Source: Fremontodendron californicum
Lineage: Eukaryota; Streptophyta; Magnoliopsida; Malvales; Malvaceae
Assembly (NCBI GenBank): GCA_030761205.1
Contig: JAULJL010000039.1
Location: 878,001-942,000, forward strand
Reading direction: 5' to 3'
Length of the DNA: 64,000 nt
Shown here: one piece after another, positions 1 to 11,118 of the stretch
Numbering within the stretch: position 1 is the stretch's first letter
Layout of the letters: every line of letters begins with the position of its first letter
Program-made: the position numbers and the translations under genes
Notes under the pieces: model-generated
What the model was told of the DNA's origin: nothing
Databases searched by the model: none
What the model saw: only the letters and a program-made list of their open reading frames with translations

Positions 1-2314
1 AGTATAAAATACAACAATCAAATTAAATAAATATAAATCATATAAAACTAAATTATTTTTTAACTGATATCAATAAATCTCTTTTCATTTAATATATATA
101 GATATATAATCTTATTTAAAATTGCAACTAGGTCTTCTGGATATCCAAACTTGAAGCATGAAATTAAGGAAATTAGTAGTTATACCTCAAAAAGTTAAGT
201 AGCTTTTCGTATATTTTGACTCGTAAAATACCCGTAAAAATCCAATCCTTATTTCCTACGCCTACATGTGTTCCTGATTAACGATGTTTAACCTTTAATT
301 ATTCTTTTCGTGCTAATAATAAATAGAGTTCGTTTTTGATACATCATTAATATATAAATTTTATATATTAACAGTGAATTTTATATTGACATCTCATAAA
401 AAAATTAATCATTAACCCTTAACTCTAACAACTAACCACTACAATTTAATTTTAATACGTGACATCGTAGGATACACTGATAATGTATAATTTTATATAT
501 TATCAATGTATCAAATATTAATCTTAATAAATAACTCTAAAAATCATTAACCTTTGGAAAAAAAAAAAAAACCATTAACCTAATTGGCTTCAAACACGTG
601 CCCAAGTGATATCCCTTAGTTACCGACCCGTGAGTCAAAGATTTAAAGCTAGAGAAAAAGGATAATTAATTTACTAATAAAATAATCTTTAGGCAAATCC
701 AATGACACCTTACCTATGATTAGGCTTTTGTATATTAATAATTGGTTGGATTAAGGTTAAGTGCATTAATCCCTGTTCCCCACAAGTTAAACAATGATTA
801 ACCCGAGCTTCCTTTTCCTTTTGATGAAATTATGATTAAAAAATTGCTTAGTTTTGGAGTTTCAAAGAGATGAACCAACGGTTAAGAACAAAGTGTGTCA
901 TGATTTATCTCTTGGGTCCATTTAATCTAAAAATTATTTATTTACTATTTATTTATTTTTTTTACATTTAATAAATTATTTTTACTGAATTCAAACAAAA
1001 ATAATATATTTATTATATTTTTTTTTATATAAACATTTCCTTTTATCTCTTAATAGCCAAGTTCGTGTGGCCTCATTGCAATGGCCCAGCAGATTCTAAA
1101 AAATCATGCCTACAACCTAACCCCAATTAATGCATCGTGAGTAAGTTAAAAATGAAATAACAATTTAAATAAAGTTTACCCAGATTATCGAAAGATATAT
1201 ATTAGAGTATGTAATTTATGTATGAATGTTGTGTTTTATGTTTTTTTTTATATATAAATTATGTAAATATAAACACATATAAATTATTAAATATATTAAA
1301 ATTTTAAATATAAATACGATATATGTATCAAACGTGTCGTTTTAATCATCTTTAAACGTATAATATTTATTATATTATTTTTATATTTATTAAACATATC
1401 GTGTCCCTATCTTAAATTAACAAATTTAAAGGATACCTAAAAGGAAGGATAAGGTTGCGCCACAGTAGATTTTTCAGCACAGAGAAAAAAGCTACAATTT
1501 TTTTTTTTTGCATTTCTTTTTCACTCAGATACTGAGGATTTTATCTTAGTTAGCTACATTTGATTTTTTCCACATTTTTATTTGATTTTTTGTTTGTCTT
1601 AATCCTACCCTAGAGTTTGATGTAAGTTGAACTTATCTTGTAACCATCAAAGCATATATTAGGTTAGTACTTTTAATTATTTATAAAATCATTAATAATT
1701 TTATAAATTGAAGATATGTTAAATTAAATAGTATGTGTAAAAGTATTATTTTATACAATAATCATAAATTTTTTATATTTTACAAATAAGATTATAAAAA
1801 TGATATGTTTATTTAACAATTTATTAATTTTTTATAAATATATTTTAATGAAACACTTGCAAATCTTTTAATAAATGATTTTCTTTTTGTCTTTTTAAAA
1901 AGAAAGCAGATGTTGAAATATATATATTTCGAGATAGATTTGATAATTTTAGATACAAAAGATTACATAACATGGAATACAATACATAAAAAAATTGGTG
2001 CTTGCTGACATGAATTCCATGAAATGACAATTATTTGGAGGATCAAATGAACAAGAACAAAGACTTAGTGGACCATTCTTAGGAGACTGAAAATAAAATG
2101 GGAGAATTAACTTTAAATTTCTTTTTTTGTTTTGCAATAAAAAGCTCTAGTTCTTAATGATTACAGGTTTTTTTTTAGAACGTGAAATGGAGGACAATGC
2201 TTTGTTTGATAAGGGTGGTGGACTGATGAGCTCTAGCTAGGGTTTTTTTTTTTCTTTTTTCTAAATTCAGGGTGTCTCTCATCTCTATTTTATGATTGAT
2301 AGAAGATTAATTCT

Positions 2315-2435
2315 TGTTCGGATCGAAAAACGAGATGGTAAAGCCCTCTCAATATTTGTGACTCTAAGACTCGAACCTTTATCCTTATCTTGAGGACTGA
2401 AGTCTCTTATCATTTCAACCAACCAAATGTTAATA
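2315..2435 (-). repeat. SINE-like tRNA-derived unit
   Basis: Read on the minus strand, a box A-like segment (TTGGTTGAAATGATAAGAG) is followed some 30 bases later by a box B-like segment (GGTTCGAGTC), the layout of the RNA polymerase III promoter in tRNA-derived plant SINEs. A single copy was seen, so family membership and ends are inferred. Confidence 0.4.
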
Positions 2436-3086
2436 GCTCTAGCTAGGTTTTCAAATTACCTACATTTTCATTTTTTTATTATTATTTTGGCAGCCACCAA
2501 AAGAACCCAAAAAAAAAAAAAAAAAAACAAAGAGAAGAAATTGGGAAGGATGATATTGTTTCACGAAGTTGAAATTAAGAAATAGGGAAAAAGGTAAAAA
2601 AAAAAAAAATGCATATGCTTGTTGTGTCTCGTATTTTTTTAATTATTTAAGTAAATATAAACATAATATAAATTATTAAATATATTAAAAATTTAAATAA
2701 AAACACAATACATATATTAAATGTGTCATGTTTATGTTACATTTTTAAATCGTGTCCAAAATTATCATATTTAAATTAATCTTTGAATTGGGATCCACAT
2801 TTAAAATTAGAGTCACTGTTTTAAGGTTTATGATTAGTTTTTGCAGCATCGAGTTTGCTCTCTCAAATTGGTTTGGGATCCGGATTATAATTAGAGGCAC
2901 TGTTTTAAGCTTCTCATAGATAAAAAGTTATAAGCCCTTAAGTGTGTTTGATAAAGTATTGAAAATAAAAATTTTTAATATTTAATTTTTTTAATGTGTT
3001 TGATAACACATACTAAATTTTACTTAATAGAAAATTTTTAATAAAAAAGTTTTGAATGAGATAATTAGGTAGGAAGCTACTTATTA

Positions 3087-3339
3087 GACTTGCTCACGGG
3101 CCGGGCCTGGGCAGGCAAATTCATGTTCCGGGCCGGCCCGGCCCGGCCCGGCCCAGAATAGTGTTTTATTATTATTATAATATTATTTTTATTTAATTTT
3201 AATTAAAAAAATTAAAAATTATTTTTTATTTCAATGAACAGTGATTCTAGCCTAAACGGGCGGGCCTGGGCGACCCAGGCCCGGGCCTGGGCAAAAAAAA
3301 AAAAAAGGGCCGCGGCCCGGCCCGGCCCATGAGCACCTC
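3087..3339. mobile_element. GC-ended MITE (TGCTCATGGGCC family), copy 1
   Basis: AT-rich core flanked by GGGCC-rich inverted ends (left GACTTGCTCACGGGCCGGG, right ends CATGAGCACCTC), bordered by TA on both sides. The same ends recur at seven other places in the window. No coding capacity, so a non-autonomous DNA element is the likely nature; the superfamily is not certain. Confidence 0.7.
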
Positions 3340-4884
3340 TACTACTTATCACTTAATGCAAAAAATATTAAGTTAATTTTATTTTTAAACAATTCATATT
3401 TGAACTAAATTATCTCTTTTTTATGTTACAATAGATGAGATATTTAAATTACCTTTTAATTTGTATTCAAAAATATCAAAAATAATATAAAATATTATGT
3501 TAATAAGATTAAAATTGTGAAATGAATAATTTTTAAAATTCAAGATTTACAGTTATCAAACAATATAATTATATTTAGTACTTAATTTTCAGTAATATAC
3601 CAAATAATTTTTATAATACAAATTCAGTACTAAAAATTTAGTATTTAATTTTTCTATACTTAATTTTTCGGTTTATCAAACAACACCTTCAATCCGTGAA
3701 TCAATTAGATTAAGTTTTGTGTTCGGTTTCTTATAACAAAGTTATCAACCTAATCTATCTCGAGAACAAGAAAAATGTCTTTGGAATGTCGGCTTCATCA
3801 TCTGGATTCCAATGTCATCATTTTAAACAACCTGAGGCTGTGATTAATCGCATGTGAATCCAACCATTAAGGCCAGGTTTAGGCAAAGATTTATATTTAT
3901 AATGAAAAGTGGATTAGTCAATGAAATTCGAATTGCAACTTGAAGCAAAGATAGCAACTAATAATTAGGTTTATATTGACATGATTAGAGTTAATTAAGT
4001 GTCCTAATCATGAACTCCATAAATCAATTATATGGGGTCTCCATATAATTTTAGCTATGATTTTGAGTTTCCATGAATTGAAGCTTTAGTATCATGGCCC
4101 ACCATTGAATAGAAATGATATTTGGATTTTATATCATAGGAACGGAAATAGTACTTCTTCTACTATTGTTGATTCAATCCAATAACAGGATTTTTTTTTA
4201 TTACAATAAATCAAATTGCGAAATCATAGAGAAAATGATTTATTTGAGTTGAAAATAAAAAAATGAGTTTGGTCGAATACTGACCAGGTCGGTTTATGAA
4301 AATTGAGAAAAAAAAAATCTCTTTTGAGCAAAATGTTGAAATCAAAGCGATATTTTTTTTCGAGATATTTTTTAGAGCTCTTGTTTTATTTATCAATAGA
4401 ATATGAAAATTAAAGTTTTACTTGGTAGAAAAAATGAATAAGGATAAGATGGAAATTTTGTTAATAAAATGATTAAGATTTATACACTGACAATGCATCA
4501 AATATAAATTTTAAAAAATTATGGTTGTATTTTGTTGTTATTTATAGTATTATTGTTTCTTTACACTTAAGTTTTTGGGGTCAAAATTTGATCATCATTC
4601 ATCTTCATGCGCAAGAGCTAGAAAATGAAAAGTTCAACGAAAAGAAAAGGTATATAAAAAATAGTATATGCTTTACAAAGTAACCCTTTGATGATTAACT
4701 TAATCCAATCATAATCACTCATGAAATTTGCAATTAAATTACCCTATAAACAAACATGAAGCTCTCATGAAAGCTTAATAATTAACAATATATGATTGAC
4801 ATGTCTGCAAAAAGAAGTGTTGGTTTCCAATCAAATATTAAATTCCTCCACATGATTTGCAAGGTTACTAAATGGTGGAATCCG

Positions 4885-4992
4885 AAATTTAGTTCATTTA
4901 GTTACTTGATATTCAGCAGATTTAGGATTTGAATCTTAGCATCTGTAATTCCTTCCCCTATCACAAATTACGATTTTTTTGTAAAGAAAAAA
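4885..4992 (+). repeat. SINE, family with TTTTGTAA tail, copy 1
   Basis: Box A-like region, then a box B-like AGGATTTGAATCTTAG, then a 3' end reading CAAATTACGA and T-run plus GTAAAG. The same order and tail are found at 6979-7108, 25540-25664 and 29647-29775. Boundaries are approximate. Confidence 0.5.
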
Positions 4993-5699
4993 TTACTAAA
5001 TGGTTTTCCCTTAGCAATCTTTTTTGATATTTTTTGCTATGTTTGCAAACATGAATTTGAAAATTTGGATTTGGATTTCATTTGCTATATAAATTGTGAG
5101 AATAAAATGTATACATTATGTATAAATTAGTTAAGACTCAATATGGTTATATATTTGAAAGGTATAAAAATATGAATTTCAAATTCATAAATAGTTATGG
5201 GTATTTCAAATTCACCACTAAATAGGCATTCAACAAATCCATGGATTTGAAACATAATCATCAATGTTACTTTTACATGTGTTTTATTCACAATTTACAC
5301 TATTTTTGAAATTCAAATTCATCTTTTGAAATTCAAGTTCCCAAATGCAACCTGAAGATTTAGTAGTGGGATTCATGGCGTTTGGGGTCCAAATCTTCTG
5401 TTTTCTTGCATTTGGTAGTTACTTGATGCTTATCAATTGCCAACATTTTTCTATGAATTGGCTAACCAATGACGTTTAACTGCACTTTGTCTGCTTCCAA
5501 TCCATGGGAAAACATAATTCAAGGATTTGCTTCAATATTCTCATTAAATTTATGATGAATTTGTGAGATTGTGCTGCTCCAACATTGAGCTCTCATTAGT
5601 TGACTTCTGAACAACAAGTTGCAGTTTAAAATTATGCAATTGATTTGTTAATCAACTCTCAAGATCCCTATATAAACTTTGTTTGATATCAAAACTAGG

Positions 5700-5860
5700 T
5701 TATGTTATTTGGACTCAGATGTGAGTGTCGAATACATGTATGTTTAATTTTTTTTTAAGTTTTTCCATGTTTTTGAAGGGTCATATCTCCATATCCATGT
5801 CTGATTAATATACGTCGAACACGGATACTTCAAAAACAATAAAGAGTCGGAGTAACATAG
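5700..5860. mobile_element. hAT-like MITE, CTATGTTACTC family
   Basis: Starts TTATGTTATTTGGACTC and ends GAGTCGGAGTAACATAG, inverted versions of each other, with the family core (TTTTTCCATGT, ATATCCATGTC). The flanking octamers match at six of eight positions, suggesting an old insertion. Confidence 0.75.
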
Positions 5861-6384
5861 AAAACAGGTAATTAAGGTGGTAGGAACCCTCAAATGTTGG
5901 AAAAAAAAAACAACTTCTGCTTCTGAAGTGTAATTTAGATTTTTCTGAAGAACTACTTACCAAGAATCAAAGCTGAGTTATTATTCTTCAAGTGGCTCAA
6001 CTATATAATTAACTACCTGTTCAGTGCAGTAAGAACTACTTTTTCCTGCGTCATAATGATTTTAAACTTTGCTTATTGCATGGCAATGGACAAAGGATTT
6101 GTTTTTTTTCTGGTGATTGATTTTAGTAGAAGTAGGCAAAGATATTTGTGGTCAAGAAACTAAAGCCAAGTGAAAGGATATGTTTGTAAGAAGACATGAT
6201 TGTCTCAAGGAATGATTTTGTCCTAAAGTTAAGAGAAGAAATTAAATGTCACATGGCTGATGCGTTTGGCAAAGATTGGTGAGAATTGATGAAGGTTTTT
6301 CCTGGCACTGAACCAAGTTAAAAATGGGTATAAATTTAAGCAAAAACGTAACCATATATATATATCCATTATAATAACATTATG

Positions 6385-6518
6385 GGAAGAATCATGTGCG
6401 ACACATATTCGAATACGAGTATGAAATATGATCTTTTAAATATATAAAAAAAATTTAAAAAAATTAAAAATAACCGTATTGAACACAATACCCGTATCCG
6501 ACCCCGTCCGGGACATAG
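6385..6518. repeat. Degenerate CTATGTTACTC-family MITE
   Basis: Resembles the decayed copy at 41376-41515 (GAACACAATACCCGTATCCG near the right end, ending GGACATAG). The left terminus and target duplication are not recognisable. Confidence 0.35.
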
Positions 6519-6978
6519 AATTATAGTTCCTCATATGAACAAGATCGAGATTGACTCAAACAGTAAGGCCATTCTAAGGGATCTCATTTCTTGATTTCAC
6601 AACCATTAATAATTCAAAGCTAAACGACATGATTGTATGTAAGTCAAAAGTGAGAGAAAAAAAACTTGAGGCTGGGGTTGTAGATGACTCAGATTTATGG
6701 CAGCTGAACTGAAAGACAAAATTCTCATGCAAATTATTAAGATTGGTACATGATTTAATTAGGTATTAATTGTCTTGTATTCTTCCTTATAGTCTCAGAC
6801 TTTCTCATTGCTATAACTCAGCTATCAAAGCCAATAGATAGATTATACTCCTACATGTTAAGTGGTCTTATCAAAGCCCGGGTTCCTTTCTATTGATTTT
6901 GCATGTTATTTGTTTTTTTACATGTTAAGTGGTCTATTCCTTTCTATTGCTTAAAAATCCAAGTAATAATCATTGACA

Positions 6979-7108
6979 GTTACAAAAGATGTCGTAATTT
7001 GAGAATGAGAGAAGGGATTACAAATGATACTGATATTCGAACTTCAGATTTGTTGGACGTCATTTTTTAAGAGTGATTACATGAATCAACTAGACTAAAT
7101 CTTGGATT
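6979..7108 (-). repeat. SINE, TTTTGTAA-tail family, copy 2
   Basis: On the minus strand it reads a box A-like TAGTCTAGTTGATTCATG, the spacer with GACGTCCAA, a box B-like GAAGTTCGAATATCAG and the tail CAAATTACGACATCTTTTGTAA. It is a near relative of the copies at 25540 and 29647. Confidence 0.55.
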
Positions 7109-7603
7109 CAATAATCATTGATAGATTATAAAGGAATAGTTCAATTTCAGTTGCATAGGACTGATAATAATCTTAGCTAATTAACATATTGCAATTAAGC
7201 AAAAGTATAGTTTTAATGGGTGATTTTAAAAGTGCATGGGAAGGCCTGTCATTTTCATTGAAAGGGTTTTTTTTACAAGAACAATGATATATATATATAT
7301 ATATATATCTTAACTTTAATATTTTTTTTCTATATAAAAAAAATATTTTTACATTTTATTTAATTTATTTGCTTGAGCTTTTTTGAATGAAAAGATTTAA
7401 GTAGGGAAGATTATGATGATGGTTGAACTCAAAGCTAAAATCATTATAAATCATAATAGGCCATTGAAGGAAAAGTTAAAGAAAGAATAAAACTAACAAT
7501 ATAAGGCCAAGCAATTGATGGTTAAATGTCATTATCTGTTCCCCATATATGATAAAAGTAGCAAAGATTTTAACAATTCTGAAATTTGGATGTAGAGTAA
7601 GTA

Positions 7604-7845
7604 GATCTGCTCAAAGATCGGGAAGCCCATTCGGTCCGACAAATTAGGCCCGTATTTTATAGGATCTGAACATATATATTTTTTACTCAACCCAGTTCGA
7701 ATCACTGTTTAACACATAAAAAAATATTTTTTATTTAAATTTAATTATAAAAATATTAATATAAAAATATTTTTTAAATTTTTTATTATTATTTAAATAA
7801 TAAATCGGGCCGGTAGCTTGACCCGATCTTGTTCATGAGCAAGTC
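7604..7845. mobile_element. GC-ended MITE, copy 2
   Basis: Begins GATCTGCTCAAAGATCGGG and ends CATGAGCAAGTC with TA on both sides; the core is AT-rich. More diverged than the copies at 3087, 28192 and 51192. Confidence 0.6.
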
Positions 7846-7988
7846 TAATGGTAAGAAAAGGTATTGGCTTTTTGTTTGAAACTTTGAACCAAGGGAGTGT
7901 TGTTCTTTCTTATCTTTTTAGCTAGAGATTACCATATATTTCTATAAGTAAAACCAAATTAGTTCGTCCAAAAAGCTTGTGAAAGGCA

Positions 7989-8712
7989 CATTTCGATTAC
8001 TCGAGAAGATTCGAATTGAAAAAAAAAAAAAGTCATGCCTTCTTGAAAGTAAATCCTAACCAAAAACTAGTTTTAGTGGTTGATTTCGAAAGATATATAA
8101 CTAGAGGTAAGAAGGATTCTATCTTGAAAATTAAATCGATCACATGCATGAATGCTTGAGGATTTTAATTCATTTGGATTTTCAGTTATCGTACTGAAAA
8201 TGTTGTTTTATGATTGAACCTAAAAAAATCATAGACTTTGTTTTAATTCTTGGGTCAATCATAAGACGATACCATAATGCGATGGAGGTGCCTTTGATCG
8301 AAGATCCAAATAGACCTTTAAATTTAATAATTGATTTCCATGAATCAAAATTTCGATTACTTGAGAAGATTCGAATTAAAAATAAAACAAAAATCATGCC
8401 TACTTGAAAGTAAATCCTAACCAAAAACTAGTTTTAATGGTTGATTTCGAAAGAAACATAACTAGAGGCAAGAAGGATTTTGTCTTGAAAATTAAATCGA
8501 TCACATGCATGAAAGCCTGAGGATTTTAGTTCATTTGGATCTTCAGTTATCGTACTGAAGATGTTGTTTTATAATTGAACCTAAAAAAATCATAGACTTT
8601 GTTTTAATTCTTGGGTCAGTCATAAGACGATACTATAATGCGATGGAGGTGCCTTTGATCTGAGATCCAAATAGACCTTTAAATTTAATAATTGATTTCC
8701 ATGAATCAAAAT
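7989..8712. repeat. Two-unit tandem duplication, about 360 bp
   Basis: TTTCGATTACTCGAGAAGAT at 7991 recurs as TTTCGATTACTTGAGAAGAT at 8351, and the following 360 bases repeat with scattered substitutions. The second unit stops at about 8712. No gene was recognised in the unit; short frames (for example 8210-8407) arise from the repeat. Confidence 0.9.
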
Positions 8713-8920
8713 TAAGTTTATGATTTTTTTTTTTTTAGTTTGGTGACATTACCTTGAAAGAAATCTTTGTGACATAAAAGAAAGGCATGTATTCTTGTTA
8801 TATGAAAAATAAAAATAAAAAAAACCAAAAAAAGCTTGAAACCCTATATTTTCAATTGAGATATTTGTTTGATTGATGCTTGACCATTGTTTAAAAATAG
8901 AAGCCAAGTCATTCTAGTTA

Positions 8921-9473
8921 GAGGTGCCAATCGGCCGAGTTCGTGTTGGGTTCGGATCGGGCCTATGTATGGTATTAATATCGTATATACTTGCTCAAGG
9001 TTAAGCCTACTTTGGCCCGAAATATGAATCTCAAGTTCTGCCTAGATCCGTCCATATTTGTAAATGGATAGTTCAAACATGTTTAGGCCTGCCCATGGAT
9101 AACTTAACATATTTTATTATTTCTAAGAAAATAATAATAAAATGTTATTTTTATTTAATTTTAAGTAATTTTATATATTTTTTCTTTTATTAAGTTCTTA
9201 AACATTGATAACTTAACATATTTTTTAATATTTACACTAATATTATAGATATTTAATCTTTTTATGATAAATTAAATAATATATTATATAATTGAAAAAT
9301 AGGTCGAGCTCGAGTATTGAATGTTGGAGTCAAAACTCAGTCCATTTTTTAAACAGGTCTCATTTTTTTACTCAAGCCCATTTTTCGAGCATAATATTTT
9401 TATCCAACCAAACCCTCTCAAATATCGGACAGACATTCGAACTTGGATGGATAACCTAACCCTTAAACAAGTC
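8921..9473. mobile_element. Long degenerate GC-ended MITE, copy 3
   Basis: Begins GAGGTGCCAATCGGCCGAG and ends AACAAGTC with TA flanks. It is about twice as long as its relatives and its ends have lost much of their GC-richness. It lies directly beside the Tourist-like element at 9482. Confidence 0.45.
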
Positions 9474-9481
9474 TAATCTTA

Positions 9482-10668
9482 GAGGGCGTTTGGTATGATG
9501 GAAAGTGATAACTTTCCATGGAAAGTAATTGGTGTGAATGTGATTCCCATGTTTGGTATGCTAAAAACTGCTCACTTTCCTGGGAATGTAACTTTCCTTG
9601 GAGAGTTACTTTCCCACAAGCATTGGAATGTGATTCCCATGAGAAGTAGTGGATTGGAAAGTTAAAAAAATGTTAAAGACAACATTATCCTCTTTCTATT
9701 TGAGTTAAAATTATCAATTTAAATATTATTTTAAAATATTTCGTACAAATATTTATTAATAATAAATATTACTGAAATATTTAAATAATATTTAGTTTGC
9801 ATTCTGCTTTTTAATTTTTCAATTACTTGAAAATAACTTCGAAAATTTATTATTAACAAACATTTTTTTATCATAAAAATAACTCAAATTACCAATTCAA
9901 ATATTATTTTTAAATATTTAGTACAAATGTTTGTTAATAATAAATATCATTGAAATATTTAAATAATATTTAATTTTTATACAACCTTTTAACTTTAAAA
10001 CTACATGAAAGTAATTTCAAAATTTTATTATTAACAAATATTTTTTATCATAAAAATAACTCAAATTATCAATTAAAATATTATTTTCAAATATTTAGTA
10101 CAAATGTTTGTTAATAATAAATATCATTAAAATATTTAAATAATATTTAATTTACATATAGTTTTTTAATTTTTTTAACTACATGCGAGTAATTTCAAAA
10201 TTTATTATTAACAAATACTTTTTATCATAAAAATAACTCAAATTATCAATTAAAATATTTATTTTTAAATATTTAGTACAAATATTTGTTAATAATAAAT
10301 ATCATTAAAATATTTAAATAATATTTAATTTGTATCCAGCCTTTAAATTTTTGAACTACATGAGAGTAATTTCAAGATTTTATTATTAATAAATATTTTT
10401 ATCCTAAAAGTAACTCAATTTAAAATATTATTTTTAAATATTTGTTAATAATAAATATCATTGAAAATTTTTAATTAATAAAATTTACATTTGTTTGATA
10501 AGGGTAATTTCGGAAATTATCATCACATTCCCAGGATTTTAATTAGTACTTTCACATGTATACCAAACGCTGGAAAGTTACATTCCTAGGAATCACATTC
10601 CCAAGAATCACATTCTCAGGAATCATATTCCATGGAATGTGATTCCTAAAAAGGTACCAAACGCCCCC
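9482..10668. mobile_element. Tourist-like (PIF/Harbinger-type) element
   Basis: The ends GAGGGCGTTTGGTA and TACCAAACGCCCCC are inverted repeats, and TTA stands on both sides (9479-9481, 10669-10671), the usual target of PIF/Harbinger elements. Subterminal regions carry many copies of GGAATGTGATTCC-like motifs in both orientations. The centre is a tandem array, and no transposase frame exists, so it is non-autonomous. Confidence 0.75.
9705..10450. repeat. 178-bp tandem array inside the Tourist-like element
   Basis: The word GTACAAAT occurs at 9743, 9921, 10098 and 10276, spacings of 178, 177 and 178 bases, each within the same longer context (TTAATAATAAATAT downstream, AACTCAAATTA upstream). 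A partial fifth unit lacks this word. The unit is AT-rich and non-coding. Confidence 0.9.
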
Positions 10669-11118
10669 TTAGTATGCCTTTCTTATGAAAAGTTGATTAG
10701 TAGTTTATTTTTTTTAATTAATAAAGCTAAAGCATACCTAATTTAAGTCAAGGGTTGTCATTATCAGTAAAAAATTTAGGTTTTATAAATTGATTAGTAA
10801 GGTGATACATATCTTTACATATATATTAAAAAAATAAGATATGTAATAATCTCTTGACTCGCTTGTAAAATGGGACGGTTTTGTGCTAGAACTTGGACTG
10901 GTTATTTGACTAAATTAGAAATTATAATTACAAATTTGTTCATACTTGAAGGAATTAATCAATCCATCAAGAAATAATCTGATGCTAGAGATTCAGTCCT
11001 AAATTGTTGACACTAACAGGCTAAGGAACAAGGGTTTTGTACTCATCAGCTGATAAGCATTTCTAGTATGTCCATATATTTTGGCTTTGATCATATGTAT
11101 TAATTGTCCTAATCATAA

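Larger units (their letters stand above)
1..11118. other. Gene-free, repeat-rich block
   Basis: I see no coding gene here on either strand; open frames are short and fall in AT-rich or repeat sequence. The block holds diverged AT-rich repeats (about 1186-1420 and 2612-2790), SINE-like units, GC-ended MITEs, one or two copies of the CTATGTTACTC MITE family, a 360-bp tandem duplication and a Tourist-like element with an internal tandem array. These are listed separately. The remainder is unique-looking AT-rich DNA with homopolymer runs. Confidence 0.8.

Noticed and set aside
9705..10450. CRISPR-like regular repeat
   Set aside because: Units are contiguous and about 178 bp with no unique spacers, in a plant genome; it is a tandem array in a transposon.
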